From Sanderia malayensis (lineage: Eukaryota; Cnidaria; Scyphozoa; Semaeostomeae; Pelagiidae): a stretch of 64,000 bases of DNA. The translations under genes and the position numbers were made by a program. The notes under the pieces are model-generated. The model was not told where the DNA came from. It ran no database searches and saw nothing but the letters and a program-made list of their open reading frames with translations. Below are positions 12,941 to 23,800 of this stretch, piece after piece (the stretch's first letter is position 1; each line of letters starts with the position of its first letter). The DNA lies in assembly GCA_013076295.1 (NCBI GenBank), contig RQOL01000699.1:2294001-2358000 (forward strand), written 5' to 3'.

Positions 12941-15900
12941 ATGAATTTGTCAGGTTTATTGTTGACCGCCATTTTGGCTTCGAGTTTTTATTTCAAAGGT
13001 AAAACAATTTGAAGTTATTTGTTTTTGTAGGTAGAAATTCGTTTTTAGGATGCGTTTTGTGTTTCTTTGAAAAAAGATTTTTTTGGCCTACTAAGCTAAA
13101 AATGCATTCTTTAACTTTCATTCAAACTTTAATTTTATAAATTCCGTCCTACTCCTATATCCTAAGTTGTTTAATACCGAAGGTGATTTTGCAGCTCAAT
13201 GTTTGTGTTTTCAAAAATTCTAGTACATTACATAAACATATATCTAGATAGTTTTAAGTATTTGAAAAATGAATATGAACATTGAATATTGCAAGCTTTT
13301 TTAAATTTCACTGACTGCTATAGTAGAGTTGTCAACATAACATATCTTTATATTTGTTGTTTACAGAAGTAACATGCAGTATACCAACATGGACTAAGTT
13401 ACCGCCCAGAAAGCAATTTGTGATTCAAGGATCAACTACTTTCCTCAACTGGACTTATAACAGCAGCGCATCTGTAGATTATGGAAAATGGGGTATAGTT
13501 GGAGAGAGTACGAGGATAGCAACTTTGTCATCCAGTGGCAATATCATTGTTTACAGGAAGCCAAATTTTGAATTAATTAAACCTGCAACACTGAAGCTTA
13601 TCAATGTCACAAGCTTATTTTCTAAAACATATTATTGTGATTTAAGTTTTTCTGATGGAACTGAGCTGAAGGATGAAGCAAATTTTATTGTAGTCAGTGA
13701 GTATTATTTGTAGCCAAAAATGATATAATTATTGCATCATTTGATTCAACTTATGATTTTCTGCAATTTTTGCTGCACAGGAGAGCCAACATGCAGGATA
13801 AAATGGCATTTTTGTTGACTAAAGTGCTGATTCCTGCTTCTTAGGGGTGTCACATTTTCCTGTGGTATCATCCCTGGCATACCACTAAGTTGCAGGCTTC
13901 ATTCTAACTGCCGCGTTTTGTATTTTTTAGAAAGTGCCCCAAGTTTCACCTCTTCTTTGCCAAAGAAGACAAACACAACAGAAGGAAGCAGTGAACTAAA
14001 GCTGACCGTTGTTGTCAAGGGAGACCAGATACCAATAGTGACCTGGTTCAGAAATGGAAACATGGCTAATATTTCGTTCCCTGTTACAACAACCACAAAT
14101 TCTAGTAATGCAATGGGTGAAATTATCGTTCAAAGCATTCTAACCATCAGTCATCCAAATCGCACCAGCAGTTCTTTGTTTGAAGTAAAAGCAACTTATG
14201 GTGATCACAGTCCTGTTTCAAGTACATCCACGTTCATGGATGTTTGGTGTAAGTATTCCCTATATATACTAAATTCTTTATTAAGCTCCCTGGGGGTTGA
14301 TTGTCTTCATTTTAAAGGGGGCTAAAAGAAATATCATGGTACATATATATATTTGTATTTGATTATTTTTTCTGTTTTGTGTTATTTATCAGCTTAGGAT
14401 ATTTTTTAGTATGAATCTTTGTCTTCATTGCTGACAAAGTCAATAAGATCTGCCAATCGATAGCTGCTATGCAGAAATAATCTATTTCCTTGATAACAAA
14501 TATAATTGAAACTTGTCAAGTCATTCCTATGAGAGTTATCTCACTTGGCATATGTCTGAGTTATACAACGCTCTTGTTACAGTAAAAACCCTGGGAATTA
14601 AAAACTCAGTTTGACTTAACGAACCTCTATCCAGGGTACAACTTGCAATTTAAAAAATTTTTAAAAATGAATTCTATTTTGTTGTTTAGATGGAGTGGAA
14701 AATGAGAAGTTTGCATCAACAAAGTCAGGTTTTGCTGTTGGAAGAAATGAATATGTTATCATCGAATGCGCTGCTAGTTCTAATCCCGCCCCAAAGTTTA
14801 CTATCTACAAAAACACCACAATGGTGATAAGCAATTCGGCTAATGGAATCTATGTGATAAACTCATTCAGTGAGAGCGATGCTGGCAACTATAGCTGTGT
14901 TATCCAGAATGAAGTGAACAACAAAACACTTGAAGGTGTTTGGTTCACATATAATCAATCAAAGATTGTTTGTAAGTGGTTTTCATTACTTGCTGAGTTA
15001 TAACTGGAACCATAATAATAAAAATATACTAGTAAGAAATATTTATACAGGGTCAACCTTGTCAATACTGCCAGTATTGTTACCAATAAGGGCCTTGTTT
15101 GAAAATTAAAGAAAAATAAATGAAAGTAAATAAAATTAATAATAAATAAAACTCTGCATGAATTTAGTAATGCTTTCTTTTTTGATAAACATTTTTTGCT
15201 TTCAGATCCAACTGCTTCAACCACAGTAACAACAAATACTTCAAATACTTTTTCTTCAAGCCCCACAAGCTCAACATCAGGTATTTGCTTTGAATTTTCT
15301 CAACTTCTCCTCTCTGCTGCCTGAAATACTCTCATGCATACACTCACTTCTTAAAATGTAAAGTACAAGTAGGTGCACCTAAGTTCTTTGCAATCTTAAT
15401 TGATTAATGAACAAGTGTAGAAAGGTGGGAGACACATCAGTGTACACTGCAAAGGTGCATTGTTAATTGAAGATTTCAAAGATGGATGAAGTTTATATGA
15501 TTGTTTTTTTTGGTGCAGCACCAGCACCACGTACTTCTACACCATGGTATAAAACATGGTGGGTTTGGCTGGCAATTGGACTTGCTATCTTTGCTTTAGT
15601 GGCTATAATTGTTGTGGTTTTCTGCTGGAGAAGGTATGTAATATGCTACTTCTATTGATTATGCATTATATGGTATTTCATAATTATAATAGTAATAATA
15701 CTATAAACAGATTCAGCTTAAAGAAGAGCTGCTATCACTTACTTTCATGTGTATCAATTTTCATTAAATTTTAGCCTATCTGATATTAATTGTCATTTAT
15801 TTAAGGAGAAAATTGAATAAAAGAAAAAAGACGAAGAAGTTCTCTGGTGGAGATTTTCTAGATAGTTGTATACAAAACACGCCATACCATCTTGGCTACG

Positions 15901-16301
15901 AGCATGGTAGAGGAGGGTATGAACTAGATGAACAGAACCAATCAGCCTCGCTTGAGCAGAACGAGGTCACACATCCAACCGAGGCCGACCAAGATCACGA
16001 ACTTGCCAGAGAGAATCTCGGTGTAAGATTTGAAAGCGAACACGATTTGATCGAGCACTACATACAGCGCCCTGAGCCGGACGAAAAAGACATTGATCCA
16101 TTTGAAAGTGATAACGAGGATTTGCACACGCCAATCTCATTCGAAAATAACCTCGATGAACACGGTATCCATTACGAGAACGAGGTTGCATTGAATGACC
16201 AATATGTGGATGATGCAAATGGAAGCGAGTCACCTCTACGGGTTGACCTTGATAATTCAAATGTATTCTACGATGAGAACATTATTACTTACGATATTTG
16301 A
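12941..16301 (+). CDS. Type I membrane protein with three Ig-like domains
   Basis: Seven exons join in frame: 12941-12998, 13367-13696, 13931-14248, 14690-14971, 15206-15280, 15519-15633 and 15806-16301, giving 557 residues. All junctions are phase 1 except the last, the usual pattern of shuffled extracellular modules. A signal peptide (MNLSGLLLTAILASSFYFK) is followed by one Ig-like domain per exon 2 to 4, with cysteine-tryptophan-cysteine cores such as TFLNWTYN and TYYCDLSF, and SDAGNYSC in the third. A Ser/Thr/Pro-rich stalk is next, then a membrane helix (WLAIGLAIFALVAIIVVVF), a KRKKTKK stop-transfer signal and an acidic tail of about 155 residues. It looks like an adhesion or recognition receptor; I cannot assign an orthologue. 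Confidence 0.85.
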
Positions 16302-16514
16302 GAGGGCTTTTGTGGATAGCCTCGTTTCCGGGATTCTTCTTATTGACGTCACTTTTTGATACTTGTCACTTGAGCTCTGAGCATCGTAATCAGTTATGAT
16401 GCATGGCGATTTGGGATTGGCACCTGCAAATGTATTAACCTTTGCACAATGGTCTATAATCATTTGCACTTTGTAGTCAAACAATCCCAAAGATACTCGA
16501 ACGCGTTGAGTTAA

Positions 16515-16520
16515 AATAAA
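16515..16520 (+). terminator. Polyadenylation signal of the Ig-domain gene
   Basis: A canonical AATAAA lies 214 bases after the stop codon, on the coding strand. Confidence 0.6.
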
Positions 16521-17027
16521 CATTGAATGTATCGATTTGTTGGGGTTTATTTCTGCTTTCCATAATTATGAATTTTGCACCATGTATAATTAGACATTGG
16601 TCTTTCTGTCATCGAAGTTTGCTGGCACAAGTTTCGCACTGCAACTAATTAAAGGACTTCGTGAAGTGTCGAATTTCGAAGCGTTCGAAGTTCGAAAGCG
16701 CAAGAGATGGCAAAACAGGCGAAGCGGCCCAACGATAGAGTTGATTATTCCTGTGTTCAATAGTTGTAAGTAGTTGTTTTTTACTAACTTGGTGAATATA
16801 TTGTATGGTATAATATATATTGTAACCAACAAGAGTTGACATATTTGTAACCGTATTTTTCTAATGCTGGATTTATAATTTTAATATTTATGAAACATAG
16901 TGGAATTTTCTTTGTTGCAGTTCTGACATTTTATTAATTAGCTACTCCCAGAATACTCCCCAATTTGAATCAGCTATTTCCAGAATACTCCCCAATTTTT
17001 CTCAGTAGTAAGCAATGTAATACCGTC

Positions 17028-17033
17028 TTTATT
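17028..17033 (-). terminator. Polyadenylation signal of the serpin gene
   Basis: AATAAA on the minus strand (TTTATT on plus) lies about 145 bases after the serpin stop codon. Confidence 0.6.
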
Positions 17034-17176
17034 CAGAGTTTGACAACTTTAAAGCTATGCTACTTAAAAAGTATACAAAAAATACAAACGAAGAGTATAC
17101 AACTGTGCTATCTAAATCCTTCAATCTTGCTCTAACAAGTTTCGTATCATTTTGCCGGTACACATGTCCAACGAGT

Positions 17177-18400
17177 TTATTCCGGATTTGTGAACCTTCC
17201 GGCAAACAAAATGACACCGGAACGGTTATCTTTGATGTAGAACAGAAAAGGTCTGTTTGCATTGAAGACCGGCAGAAATGAACGACTGGAGATCATGGCT
17301 GTCGCAGCTCCTGCTTTTGTTCCCCTCTCATCCACCTCGATAAAAGCTTTGTGAATAGCATCGGTCACGAAAATTCCATGCGGTTTCTTAAACATTCCGG
17401 ACAAGTCGCACCCCGGACCAAAGATGGTGCGGATTTTCAGAGCCGTGAGACTTTCCGTCAAATCTCTTGTGCTCGTGACTTTGAACTTTGGAAGATAAAC
17501 TTTAATTCTTGTCGTGCGGTTCTCAACGTTCATCAAAGTGTCAGCGTCGATAATGCTCTCAATATCTCCGATGTTTTTACCCGTTTCCGGAAGGACGACC
17601 AGCATGGAAAACCTCTGGCCCTTGTATGGAAGCTCCAGAACACTGTAGTTGGAATTTCCAACGAAATTTGTCACCAAATTTGCTTCCATCATCTTAACAT
17701 TGAATTGCTTGTTGGAAGTTGTGTGGAATTTTCTGGTTCTTGTCAATTTCGGGTTAAAAGGTATCTTCCACACTGCTTTGAAATATACAGCATTTGTTAT
17801 GACCATTCTTGTCATAGCATCAATCGTACCCGGCTTTAGGAAATTTGTTATCTTCTGACCAGTGTTCTTTTTCACCCACTCATTTATCGTTTTTCTCGAA
17901 TATTCCGGGTCATTCTCAAAGTCCAGCCTGCCAACTTTACTTTGATACTCATCCCTTGCAATATGACGAAATTTCTTTTCCACTCGCATCTGATGTTCAA
18001 CCCAAACCCTGTTGGCAATATTCATCAAGCTAAATCTCTTCGCTCCCTTTGCAGTCAATCGTTTCAAAAGCTTCCCAAATGCTACATGGTAGAGATCAGA
18101 CGTTTTGCCGTCCCACCCAAAAGCTTCGAGTATCTCATCTCGTGTTTTACCCCCACTGCCAGCACTTAGCAAAGCTATTGCCGATGCTATGCTGAAGGGG
18201 GAGTAAATCAAATTTCCACTGTGTCGATCATTGACTAGAGCGGAGTGTAATTTGAATGCAAAACGATTCAAATTCTTACTGATACCGTCGTCTGTTGACT
18301 TTGGTTCGAAGTGTTTCTGTTTCAACTGCAAGCATTCATTGAGGCAAATAATCGCGAGGAAGATCACAAAATAAAACATCAATTTTGCCATTCTGTTCAA
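17177..18400 (-). CDS. Secreted serpin, probably inhibitory, intronless
   Basis: A single uninterrupted frame of 407 residues has the normal serpin length. It begins with a signal peptide (KLMFYFVIFLAIICLNEC), so the protein should be extracellular. Core motifs include YSPFSIASAIALLSAGSGGKT, TNAVYFKAVWKIPF, LPYKGQRFSMLVVLPE and the C-terminal NRPFLFYIKDNRSGVILFAGRF. The hinge of the reactive centre loop (DERGTKAGAATAM) has small residues, as inhibitory serpins need. Aligning back from NRPF puts an Arg-Ser pair (ISSRSFLP) at P1-P1', which predicts a trypsin- or thrombin-like target protease. Absence of introns is unusual here and could mean an old retrocopy or intron loss. The target is inferred. 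Confidence 0.93.
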   Translation of the reverse strand: MNRMAKLMFYFVIFLAIICLNECLQLKQKHFEPKSTDDGISKNLNRFAFKLHSALVNDRHSGNLIYSPFSIASAIALLSAGSGGKTRDEILEAFGWDGKTSDLYHVAFGKLLKRLTAKGAKRFSLMNIANRVWVEHQMRVEKKFRHIARDEYQSKVGRLDFENDPEYSRKTINEWVKKNTGQKITNFLKPGTIDAMTRMVITNAVYFKAVWKIPFNPKLTRTRKFHTTSNKQFNVKMMEANLVTNFVGNSNYSVLELPYKGQRFSMLVVLPETGKNIGDIESIIDADTLMNVENRTTRIKVYLPKFKVTSTRDLTESLTALKIRTIFGPGCDLSGMFKKPHGIFVTDAIHKAFIEVDERGTKAGAATAMISSRSFLPVFNANRPFLFYIKDNRSGVILFAGRFTNPE

Positions 18401-18720
18401 CTTTTTAATCAGTTTACCACATCAATATGAGAGAAACTAACTTTACAAGTGAATTGACTTTGCGGCGGTTAACTATTTTTATTTCTGTTTTTCGTTATTT
18501 CTCAATCTTACTATTGTGTTGAAAAGCCGGAAGACGATGACGAATTTACATCCTGACCAAAAGCGTCATTGTCACTCATCGTTGAAAGTTTGCATGATTC
18601 ACAAAATACGCCCAGGGCCACCGAGCGGTGGGCAATCTGGCCCGGGGCCTTTATAGGTCCTATAAATAAAGTCACCTCATGTTTCACTACAATGATTCAT
18701 TATTATTATTCAGCTTGATA
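18401..18720. other. Intergenic DNA between serpin and ASB, with a solo hAT-like end
   Basis: No gene is visible. At 18613-18650 the sequence CAGGGCCACCGAGCGG, followed by CTGGCCCGGGGCC, resembles the terminus of a hAT-type transposon, but I find no partner end or target duplication. The interval probably holds the serpin promoter and the 3' end of the ASB gene. Confidence 0.35.
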
Positions 18721-20701
18721 TTAAAAGAGTGGGTCACACAATCCATTTGTCGATTTGTGTCCATGAAACAAAAAATGTTGCAGAACAAAAGGCAATGGAA
18801 GTTTGAAAACATTTGCCATTCGTCCATTTTGAAACAGTCTCCTTATAAAGATACGGCTGCAAACCAAGAGAGACCGTGGTTGACTCATGAAGTTTTGCAC
18901 AGTTCTAATACAGTAAACAATTCGAGGATTTGCTAGCAAGCGCTCATTGAAGTTCAATTCAATTTCAGGCGACACGCCTGATATGAGCAACTGATGAACG
19001 ATCTCTACCGCACCGTTTCTAGTTGCCAGATAAAGTGCACATAGACTATCATCAATTGCAGGTTTGAAATCTGCATTAATGGCGGTATTGAGAAGAATGC
19101 AAGTACATGCAATGGCTTTGTCATCAACTGCATGCATTCTCATGCAAAGATATTGTAATGCATTGTACCCATGGCCGCATAGCTTCGCTAGAATCTCGTT
19201 GCCTTCGTGCGCTAGTATGATACGTAGCGTTGCGACGTTCTTGTTTCTTGATGCGATGTGTATTGGGTAGAGTTCAGCACCGTTCATTAAATGCAGTGCA
19301 CCGTATCTAAGCAACACATCAACGCAACGTTCGTGGTCATGGAAACTTGCGATGTGAAGACAATTGTTCCGTGATAAAATTGCGTCTTCATCTGTCGGCA
19401 ACACGGGGAAATTGTTCACGATCGATCCACGTCCTTTATCATTGTAGTATTGTAACAGGAGTTCGACTGTTTTGTCATGGGCTTGTCTGGTTGCAAGATG
19501 TAAAGCCAGCTCACCACTTCCATTTAATTCAAATGCATCTGAGCCTGAAATAAAAAAAAATCAATTAGCAATTCTCTCTAGACTCATTATATTGCGTCCC
19601 TGTGTTTTTGTTCATTCCTTTGCTCCACCAACAGGGACGCAATCTAATGAGTCTAACTTCTCTCTGCAGTCAGTTTTAATTTCCCAAGACGCGGTAGTCA
19701 GTGAAAGCGTACACTGCTATAAGCAGGGATGGGATGACGGAAGGAAGATGTCTGTCTCGCACCTGAAGAAAGAAGAAATTTCACACACTCATAATGACCC
19801 ATGTGTGCTGCTTCATGTAGTAATGTTGATGCACCTTCCGGGCCACCTTTTGCATTGACGTCAGTTCCTTCATGAATGAGATGCTGCAAGCATGCCAATT
19901 GGCCATTGGAAGCGGCCATGTGGCCTGGTGTCCATTTTGCATCATCTGTTGTCACTGATATACTGGAGCCAGCTCTAATAATAATAATAAAAAATGCAAC
20001 ATATTATTTGGTGGAATTTGTGGATATGTTAATGGACCATATAGGAGCACAAGGTAAAGACAGATGGTTCTTAGATAAACAGGGATCAAAGGTACATTTG
20101 CTGAAGTTATTAGACATGGAAACTAAGACAAACTCTCTGTCTCTCTCTCTCTTCTCTCTTGTGTATAATTACTTTGTATTATACCATACTTGATCAATTC
20201 CTTCATGCAATCCAGGTATCCAAACCTAGCTGCCTCATGTAACGGATACCAGCCTCCATGCCGCGCAATGCTGGCATTTGCACCGTGTGCCAATACCTCT
20301 TTCACGCAGTCCAAATGCCCGTTATGTGACGCGTAATACAACGGAGTGCGATTGTCAAAATCAACTGCATTCACCGATGCATTTTTGGATAGCAATAACT
20401 TTGTGCAATCTAAATGTCCTTCGGAGCATGCAACATGCAGTATGGTCAGCTGTTGAGCGTTTAAGCTGTTAATGTTCGCACCATGATGTTCGAGTTTCAG
20501 ATCCAAAAGCAGTTTCAATACCTTGCAGTGACCGTTTAACGTTGCTTTGTGCAATAAAGTTGGGGCGAGGTTAAAGAAACCTTGCTCGCTGATCCGTCTC
20601 AAGCATAATACAACGATTCTTGGATCTCCACATTGTACAGCATCAAACAACTTTTGAACAGCTTGCGCCGATGTGATATTTTCATAAAGATCGTCCGCCA
20701 T
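18721..20701 (-). CDS. Ankyrin repeat and SOCS box protein (ASB family)
   Basis: Three exons, 20185-20701, 19763-19972 and 18721-19544, join in phase 1 and encode 516 residues. Most of the protein is a chain of about ten ankyrin repeats, seen as TILHVACSEGHLDCTKLLL, TPLYYASHNGHLDCVKEVL, YPLHEAARFGYLDCMKELI and others. The last 50 residues read PRSLLVCSRIFIRRLF and then KLPLPFVLQHFLF, the pattern of a SOCS box that recruits elongin B/C and cullin 5. Family members are substrate receptors of E3 ubiquitin ligases in the cytosol. Which ASB paralogue it is cannot be read from the sequence. Confidence 0.87.
19574..19665. repeat. Near-perfect hairpin in an ASB intron
   Basis: The left arm (about 19574-19603, TAGACTCATTATATTGCGTC and flank) is matched in reverse complement by the right arm (about 19630-19665) with two or three differences, around a loop of about 27 bases. 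It may be a small MITE or encode a structured RNA; no target duplication was identified. Confidence 0.6.
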
Positions 20702-20840
20702 ATTTGTTTAGGTTGTTGTTGTTGTTTCTGTGATATTTTACATAGAGTATATTGACTTTTTTCATGACAAAGAACATCGTGCCCTAAATATTTGACACAG
20801 GAAGAAAATCAAAGAAAAACAGCTGATTTATTCGAGAAAG
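20702..20840. promoter_or_regulatory. Shared promoter of ASB and SRPRA
   Basis: Only 139 bases separate the minus-strand ATG of the ASB gene from the plus-strand ATG of SRPRA. Any core promoters and 5' leaders of both genes must lie here unless leaders are spliced from further away. No TATA box is obvious. Confidence 0.5.
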
Positions 20841-23800
20841 ATGTTGGATTTTTTTTCAATATTTTCCAAAGGTGGTATTGTACTCTGGTACTTCCAAGGA
20901 ACTGTTGGTAGTTTTACTGCACCAGTCAATGAACTTATCAAAAGTGTTATTTTGTCCGTAAGTGACTTGATTTTTATTTTCTTGAGAAAGTACGAAATCA
21001 AGATATGTAGGTATTTAGCTTAAAAAGTTCGAAATATTGTATATGTTATTCACGAAATTAACTCTGTATTTCTACAGGAAAAAGGAGGAGTTGGTACATT
21101 TACACATGATCAGCTAGCTCTCAAATACAAACTCGACAATGAATTCGAACTCGTATTTGTTGTAAGTTTTTCTCTAAAATATACAATTTTTAGAACTCAT
21201 TTTATAACATCAGTGTTTCCAATATTCTTACTGAATAACATTTCAACTTGATAACCGATCAATTGTGATTTACTGATCAGGCTTCTTCAATGTATATACG
21301 GAATGACTTAATGTGATATAACCCATCAATTACGCCATATATTTAGCAATGTGATATTTTGTTTCCAGGTGGGCTACCAGAAGAATCTCCAACTTGCCTA
21401 TGTTGACAAACTGCTAACTGATATCCAGATTGAATTCAGAGACAAGTACAGAGAGTCCCTGAGCCTCGGCTCAACTGCTCCTTGTAATTTTGACGATGAT
21501 TTTCAAAGGCTTCTCAAGCAAACTGAAGAGCAACATAAAAATAAAAAGACTGTCATGAAGACTTTTGGTGAGACAAAAAAAGCCCAAAGGATACGAGAGA
21601 ATAAAGGAGAATTAGCTGTGCCAGTTAAAAAAGGAGGCAAAAAGAGTAAAGATAGAAGCGAAGAGAATAAAGAAAATGTTCCTGGTATGTCTTTGTTTTT
21701 TACTAAACTTATTTTCATTATCTTTTAGTTTTGTTTGCAGTTGCTACAAAGTGTACATTTGGTTTCCTAATTCAACGAGAATGATTCTTGTCTGAATTTT
21801 TCTTGTGTCTATTTTTAGTTATTATGCAAGAGGAGGTGGTTGATGGAAATATAGCTGATGGAAATGTGGCTGATGGAAATGAAGAGAACAGATCTCCAGG
21901 TACTTGTGAAGCAGCTCAAGAGGCACAAGAGAATGACGAGGAAATGGAAATCATGAGAAAAAGAGAATTATTGAAGAAAGGAATGCTAAAAGGAGGAAAG
22001 AAGAAGGCTGCTGTAAAAACAGATGTGTAAGCTTTTCAATATTTGCTATTTTTTAGGTTATCTATCATCAAGGTTTTAGTTACCACGATATTTTTGGGTC
22101 GCTTCCTTGTAGGATAGAGCATGCAGAAGCAGGGGTGCTTGTGCTTGGAATATGTGTGCTTATTTTTACATTTTTCAATTTTTTGCATTGCAGAAAATCT
22201 TCTCCATCTGGTAAAAAGGACAGGAAGAAAGAGAAAAGAGTTTGGGATAACGCTGGAACTACCAAAGAGCTTGCAAGCTTGGATTTCAGTAATGGGACTA
22301 TTGAGAACTCTGACAGAGAAAATGCCGGAAAATCAGTTAGTACAAACATATTTTCTAGTGTTTAAGATCTCTTGTTTTGCTTTAGAATAATAAATTAATT
22401 CATTGATTTGCTGTAGAATGTATTGGTTGGAACAATGCAGGGAGAGTTGAAATCTATTGATGTTGATTTTGATTTGGAAGAATCAGATAAACCAGAAACG
22501 GAAGATGAGGTGGAAGATAGCAATGTCAAGAAAGAACAGCCAAAGTGAGTTGAATGTTTTTCACCTCCCCTCTACTCCATTCTACAATACGGAGCAAAAG
22601 TCCTGGGACACTTATGACTTTACAAAGTTTGCAGCTATCCTTCGTTTCTCTTATCCTCCAAACAATCTTGTCTCTGGAGACAATTTTGTGCAATGTCAGC
22701 AAAATTCTTTTTGTACAATGATTACAGGGGTCTGGTTGAGAGAACAATATTGTTTTAGGTGAAAAGCTGCTTTTCATCTTGCTTTGTTATGTCACATTCA
22801 ATTTAATTGATGATCTCATTTTCTTTCAGGTCAAATTTGCCAAGTAAAAGTTCTTCTGGTAGTGGCTTCTTTTCCTTTTTCAAAGGCTTGGCTGGTCAGA
22901 AGGCAATCACAAAAGAAGCAATGCTACCAATATTGGATAAAATGAGAGAGCATCTCTGCTGTAAGAAATATAATAAATGTTCTCTATTTTAATTTACAAT
23001 TGAGTTACTTATCCACCATTTTAGATTCAACTTCTGAATTGTTTTGAATTTCCAGCAAAAAATGTCGCATCTGATATTGCTGAGAAGCTCTGCGATTCAG
23101 TGTCTACGAAACTTGAAGGAAAAGTTTTGGGAACATTTACTGGTATGTAAACATACATATATTGAATCCCTTCCTTTATTAAGCCCCCCTTTCTTATAAG
23201 ACCATCACATCAATCTCCCTTTCGAAGGGAGATTTTGAAGTCTAATCTTTCTATCAAGCTCTCTTCTTTAACGAGTCTCCCTCTAGAGGCCCAAGAATTA
23301 GATACGTCTCCCCTCGGAGGCTCAATGCCTCTTTTACGTTATGAACCGCTTTGCCAAGTCGTTGGTTAGCATCGCAACTATCAACTTTGCTGATCAATTT
23401 TTGCTGATTCTTCTAGGAGTTGCTTCAGCTGTCCGCGGAAGCATGGAAGAATCTCTTGTGAAGATTTTATCACCAAAGAAGAAGGTCGATATACTGCGTG
23501 ACATCATGGATGCCAAGAACAAAGGAAAGCCATATTCTATCGTCTTCTGCGGTGTGAATGGAGTGGGAAAGTCTACGAATTTGGCAAAGGTTAGAACATA
23601 GCACACTAAATCAATAATGACTGAGATCTTAGTAAGAGTCTAGTTTAAGTCACTCGAGAATAGAGTGATCTACAATCACCTCACCATAGCTTAGCTATAA
23701 TATGATTGGAAATTTACCAGGTCATGAAAAGGAGTATTTATAATTGCAACGTTTCATGGCTTAATCATGAATTATTGGAAAATAATAAATTTAGACAGGA

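Larger units (their letters stand above)
16302..17176. other. 3' ends of the Ig-domain and serpin genes
   Basis: These convergent genes share 875 bases. AATAAA at 16515-16520 can end the plus-strand transcript and AATAAA read on the minus strand at 17028-17033 can end the serpin transcript. No further gene is visible. Two near-identical words (AGAATACTCCCCAATTT) near 16950 and 16982 form a short direct repeat. Confidence 0.5.

Noticed and set aside
16257..16523. Minus-strand 88-codon frame at the end of the Ig gene
   Set aside because: It is antisense to the Ig-gene 3' end and lacks any domain signature.
18613..18650. Complete hAT element
   Set aside because: Only one terminus-like sequence is seen, with no inverted partner or 8-bp duplication nearby.
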